From the NCBI GenBank assembly GCA_030266525.1, contig JAJDIC010000023.1:1-25983 (forward strand): a DNA stretch of 25,983 bases, in the 5' to 3' direction. Below the pieces are notes generated by a model, which saw only the letters and a list, made by a program, of their open reading frames with translations, made no database searches and had not been told where the DNA came from. This DNA comes from Desulfovibrio sp. OttesenSCG-928-G15. Lineage in GTDB: Bacteria; Desulfobacterota; Desulfovibrionia; Desulfovibrionales; Desulfovibrionaceae. Both the position numbers and the translations under genes were made by a program. This document shows, piece after piece, positions 25,110-25,983 of this stretch (position 1 is its first letter; the number at the start of each line of letters is the position of its first letter).

Positions 25110-25983
25110 CTAAATACCTGACAAGCCTCTACTTCCACCAAGGAAATTAGGAGGCCCCGCGCCTATGCCGGGGTTGAAGCTGCTTGCCAGCGCGCGTGAC
25201 AGGAAGCTTTGGGCCAACCTGACGGCCTGTTCCAAATCACAGCCAAAGGCCAGGTATACGGCGATGGCGGCAGAAAGGGTGCAGCCGGTGCCGTGGTTGT
25301 TGACCGTGTTTACCCTTGGATGGATCAGGGCTTTGGGGGGCTGCCCCGGAAGGCAGAGCCAGTCGGTCATTTCGTCTGTTTGCGCCTGATTTTCAAAATG
25401 CCCGCCTTTTATCAGAACAGCTTGCGCGCCCAACGCGTGCAGTTTGTCCGCCGCGGTGCACAGGCTTGTATGATCGCTGATCTCGACACCGGACAGCAGC
25501 TCCGCTTCCGGCTTGTTGGGCGTCAGAACATCCGCTAGCGGGAGCATACGCCGGCGCACGGCTTCTTCGGCTTCCACATGCAACAGCCGGTAGCCGGACT
25601 GACTTACGCACACCGGGTCTACGACCAGAGGGAAATTCTTGTCGGCCAAGGCGTCTGCCAGAGCTTCAATAAGCGGCACAGAGGCCAGCATGCCGGTTTT
25701 GGCAGCTTTCACGGGAAAGCCCTCGCGCACGGCGGCAAGCTGGAGCAGCAGAAAATCTACCGGCACTTCGTGAATGCCGCGCACTTCCGCTCCGTTCTGG
25801 GCTGTAAGTGCGGCAACAACAGAGGTGCCGAACGCGCCAAGCACGGTCATGGTTTTCAGATCGGCCTGAATGCCCGCTCCGCCGCCGGAATCAGTACCGG
25901 CAACAGACATGACCACTGGCGGGCTTGCAGGGGGCGTTCCCCCCCGACCACAGGCACCGGCTTCCTGGACGCTCTGGGAACGG
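25110..25983 (-). CDS. thiD: Hydroxymethylpyrimidine/phosphomethylpyrimidine kinase (ThiD), 5' end probably outside the window
   Basis: Ribokinase-family kinase that phosphorylates 4-amino-5-hydroxymethyl-2-methylpyrimidine and its phosphate in thiamin synthesis. It shows AGTDSGGGAGIQADLKT near the N-terminus, VVDPVCVSQSG, TPNKPEAELLSG, VLIKGGHF, and the catalytic anion-hole motif NNHGTGCTLSAAIA. The frame is open, without stop, from 25916 to the window edge and no ribosome site precedes the GTG at 25916 or ATG at 25910. ThiD proteins usually have several residues before the first strand, so the true start is probably beyond the edge; the upstream residues (Pro/Gly/Ala-rich) may be a linker, possibly of a fusion. 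If the GTG is used the protein has 268 residues. The C-terminus (PGIGAGPPNFLGGSRGLSGI) is non-conserved. Confidence 0.93.
   Translation of the reverse strand, partial: RSQSVQEAGACGRGGTPPASPPVVMSVAGTDSGGGAGIQADLKTMTVLGAFGTSVVAALTAQNGAEVRGIHEVPVDFLLLQLAAVREGFPVKAAKTGMLASVPLIEALADALADKNFPLVVDPVCVSQSGYRLLHVEAEEAVRRRMLPLADVLTPNKPEAELLSGVEISDHTSLCTAADKLHALGAQAVLIKGGHFENQAQTDEMTDWLCLPGQPPKALIHPRVNTVNNHGTGCTLSAAIAVYLAFGCDLEQAVRLAQSFLSRALASSFNPGIGAGPPNFLGGSRGLSGI

Overview
This 26 kb window is a high-GC, gene-dense chromosomal segment from a Gram-negative bacterium. The gene set and protein style (family II Mn-dependent pyrophosphatase, tamA-tamB outer-membrane assembly pair, DUF554 protein, Ala/Pro-rich linkers) suggest a Desulfovibrio-like member of the Desulfovibrionota; this is an inference from protein character, since there is no rRNA or other marker. 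I see no tRNA, rRNA, CRISPR array, phage gene or transposase. Fourteen protein genes are supported, the last one reaching the window edge.

Layout. (1) 47-4130, minus strand: a likely operon proV-proW-carnitine acyltransferase, i.e. a ProU-type quaternary-amine ABC importer (ATPase and permease, no binding protein here) followed by a carnitine/choline O-acyltransferase family enzyme. A convincing sigma-70 promoter lies before proV. (2) 4605-5522, minus: ppaC, Mn-dependent inorganic pyrophosphatase, divergent from (3) 5785-7434, plus: a five-repeat S1-domain RNA-binding protein that ends in a strong hairpin terminator. (4) 7515-8892, minus: a cinA-type amidase gene followed by a SAM methyltransferase gene, divergent from (5) 8986-10200, plus: an exported solute-binding protein fused to a cytidine-deaminase-like domain that has lost every zinc ligand. 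(6) 10204-10857, minus: a phosphoglycolate-phosphatase-like HAD hydrolase. (7) 10975-18701, plus: tamA and tamB, overlapping by one base, with several low-complexity inserts; directly after the tamB stop lies a 123-bp nested palindrome resembling a MITE. (8) 18916-25983, minus: a PTS EIIC-EAL fusion, uvrA, a DUF554 membrane protein and thiD.

How the genes relate. The transporter and acyltransferase are the clearest functional unit: import of a betaine, carnitine or choline-like compound followed by acyl transfer to it; active-site residues point to carnitine rather than choline. TamA and TamB together form the envelope-spanning translocation and assembly module. The rest are mostly separate housekeeping genes (PpaC, UvrA, ThiD, CinA-type amidase, Gph).

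The most unusual items are the binding protein with a dead cytidine-deaminase domain, the bacterial carnitine acyltransferase beside a betaine-type importer, the EIIC-EAL fusion with a substituted catalytic lysine, and the nested palindrome after tamB. No clear multi-gene defence or mobile system is visible.
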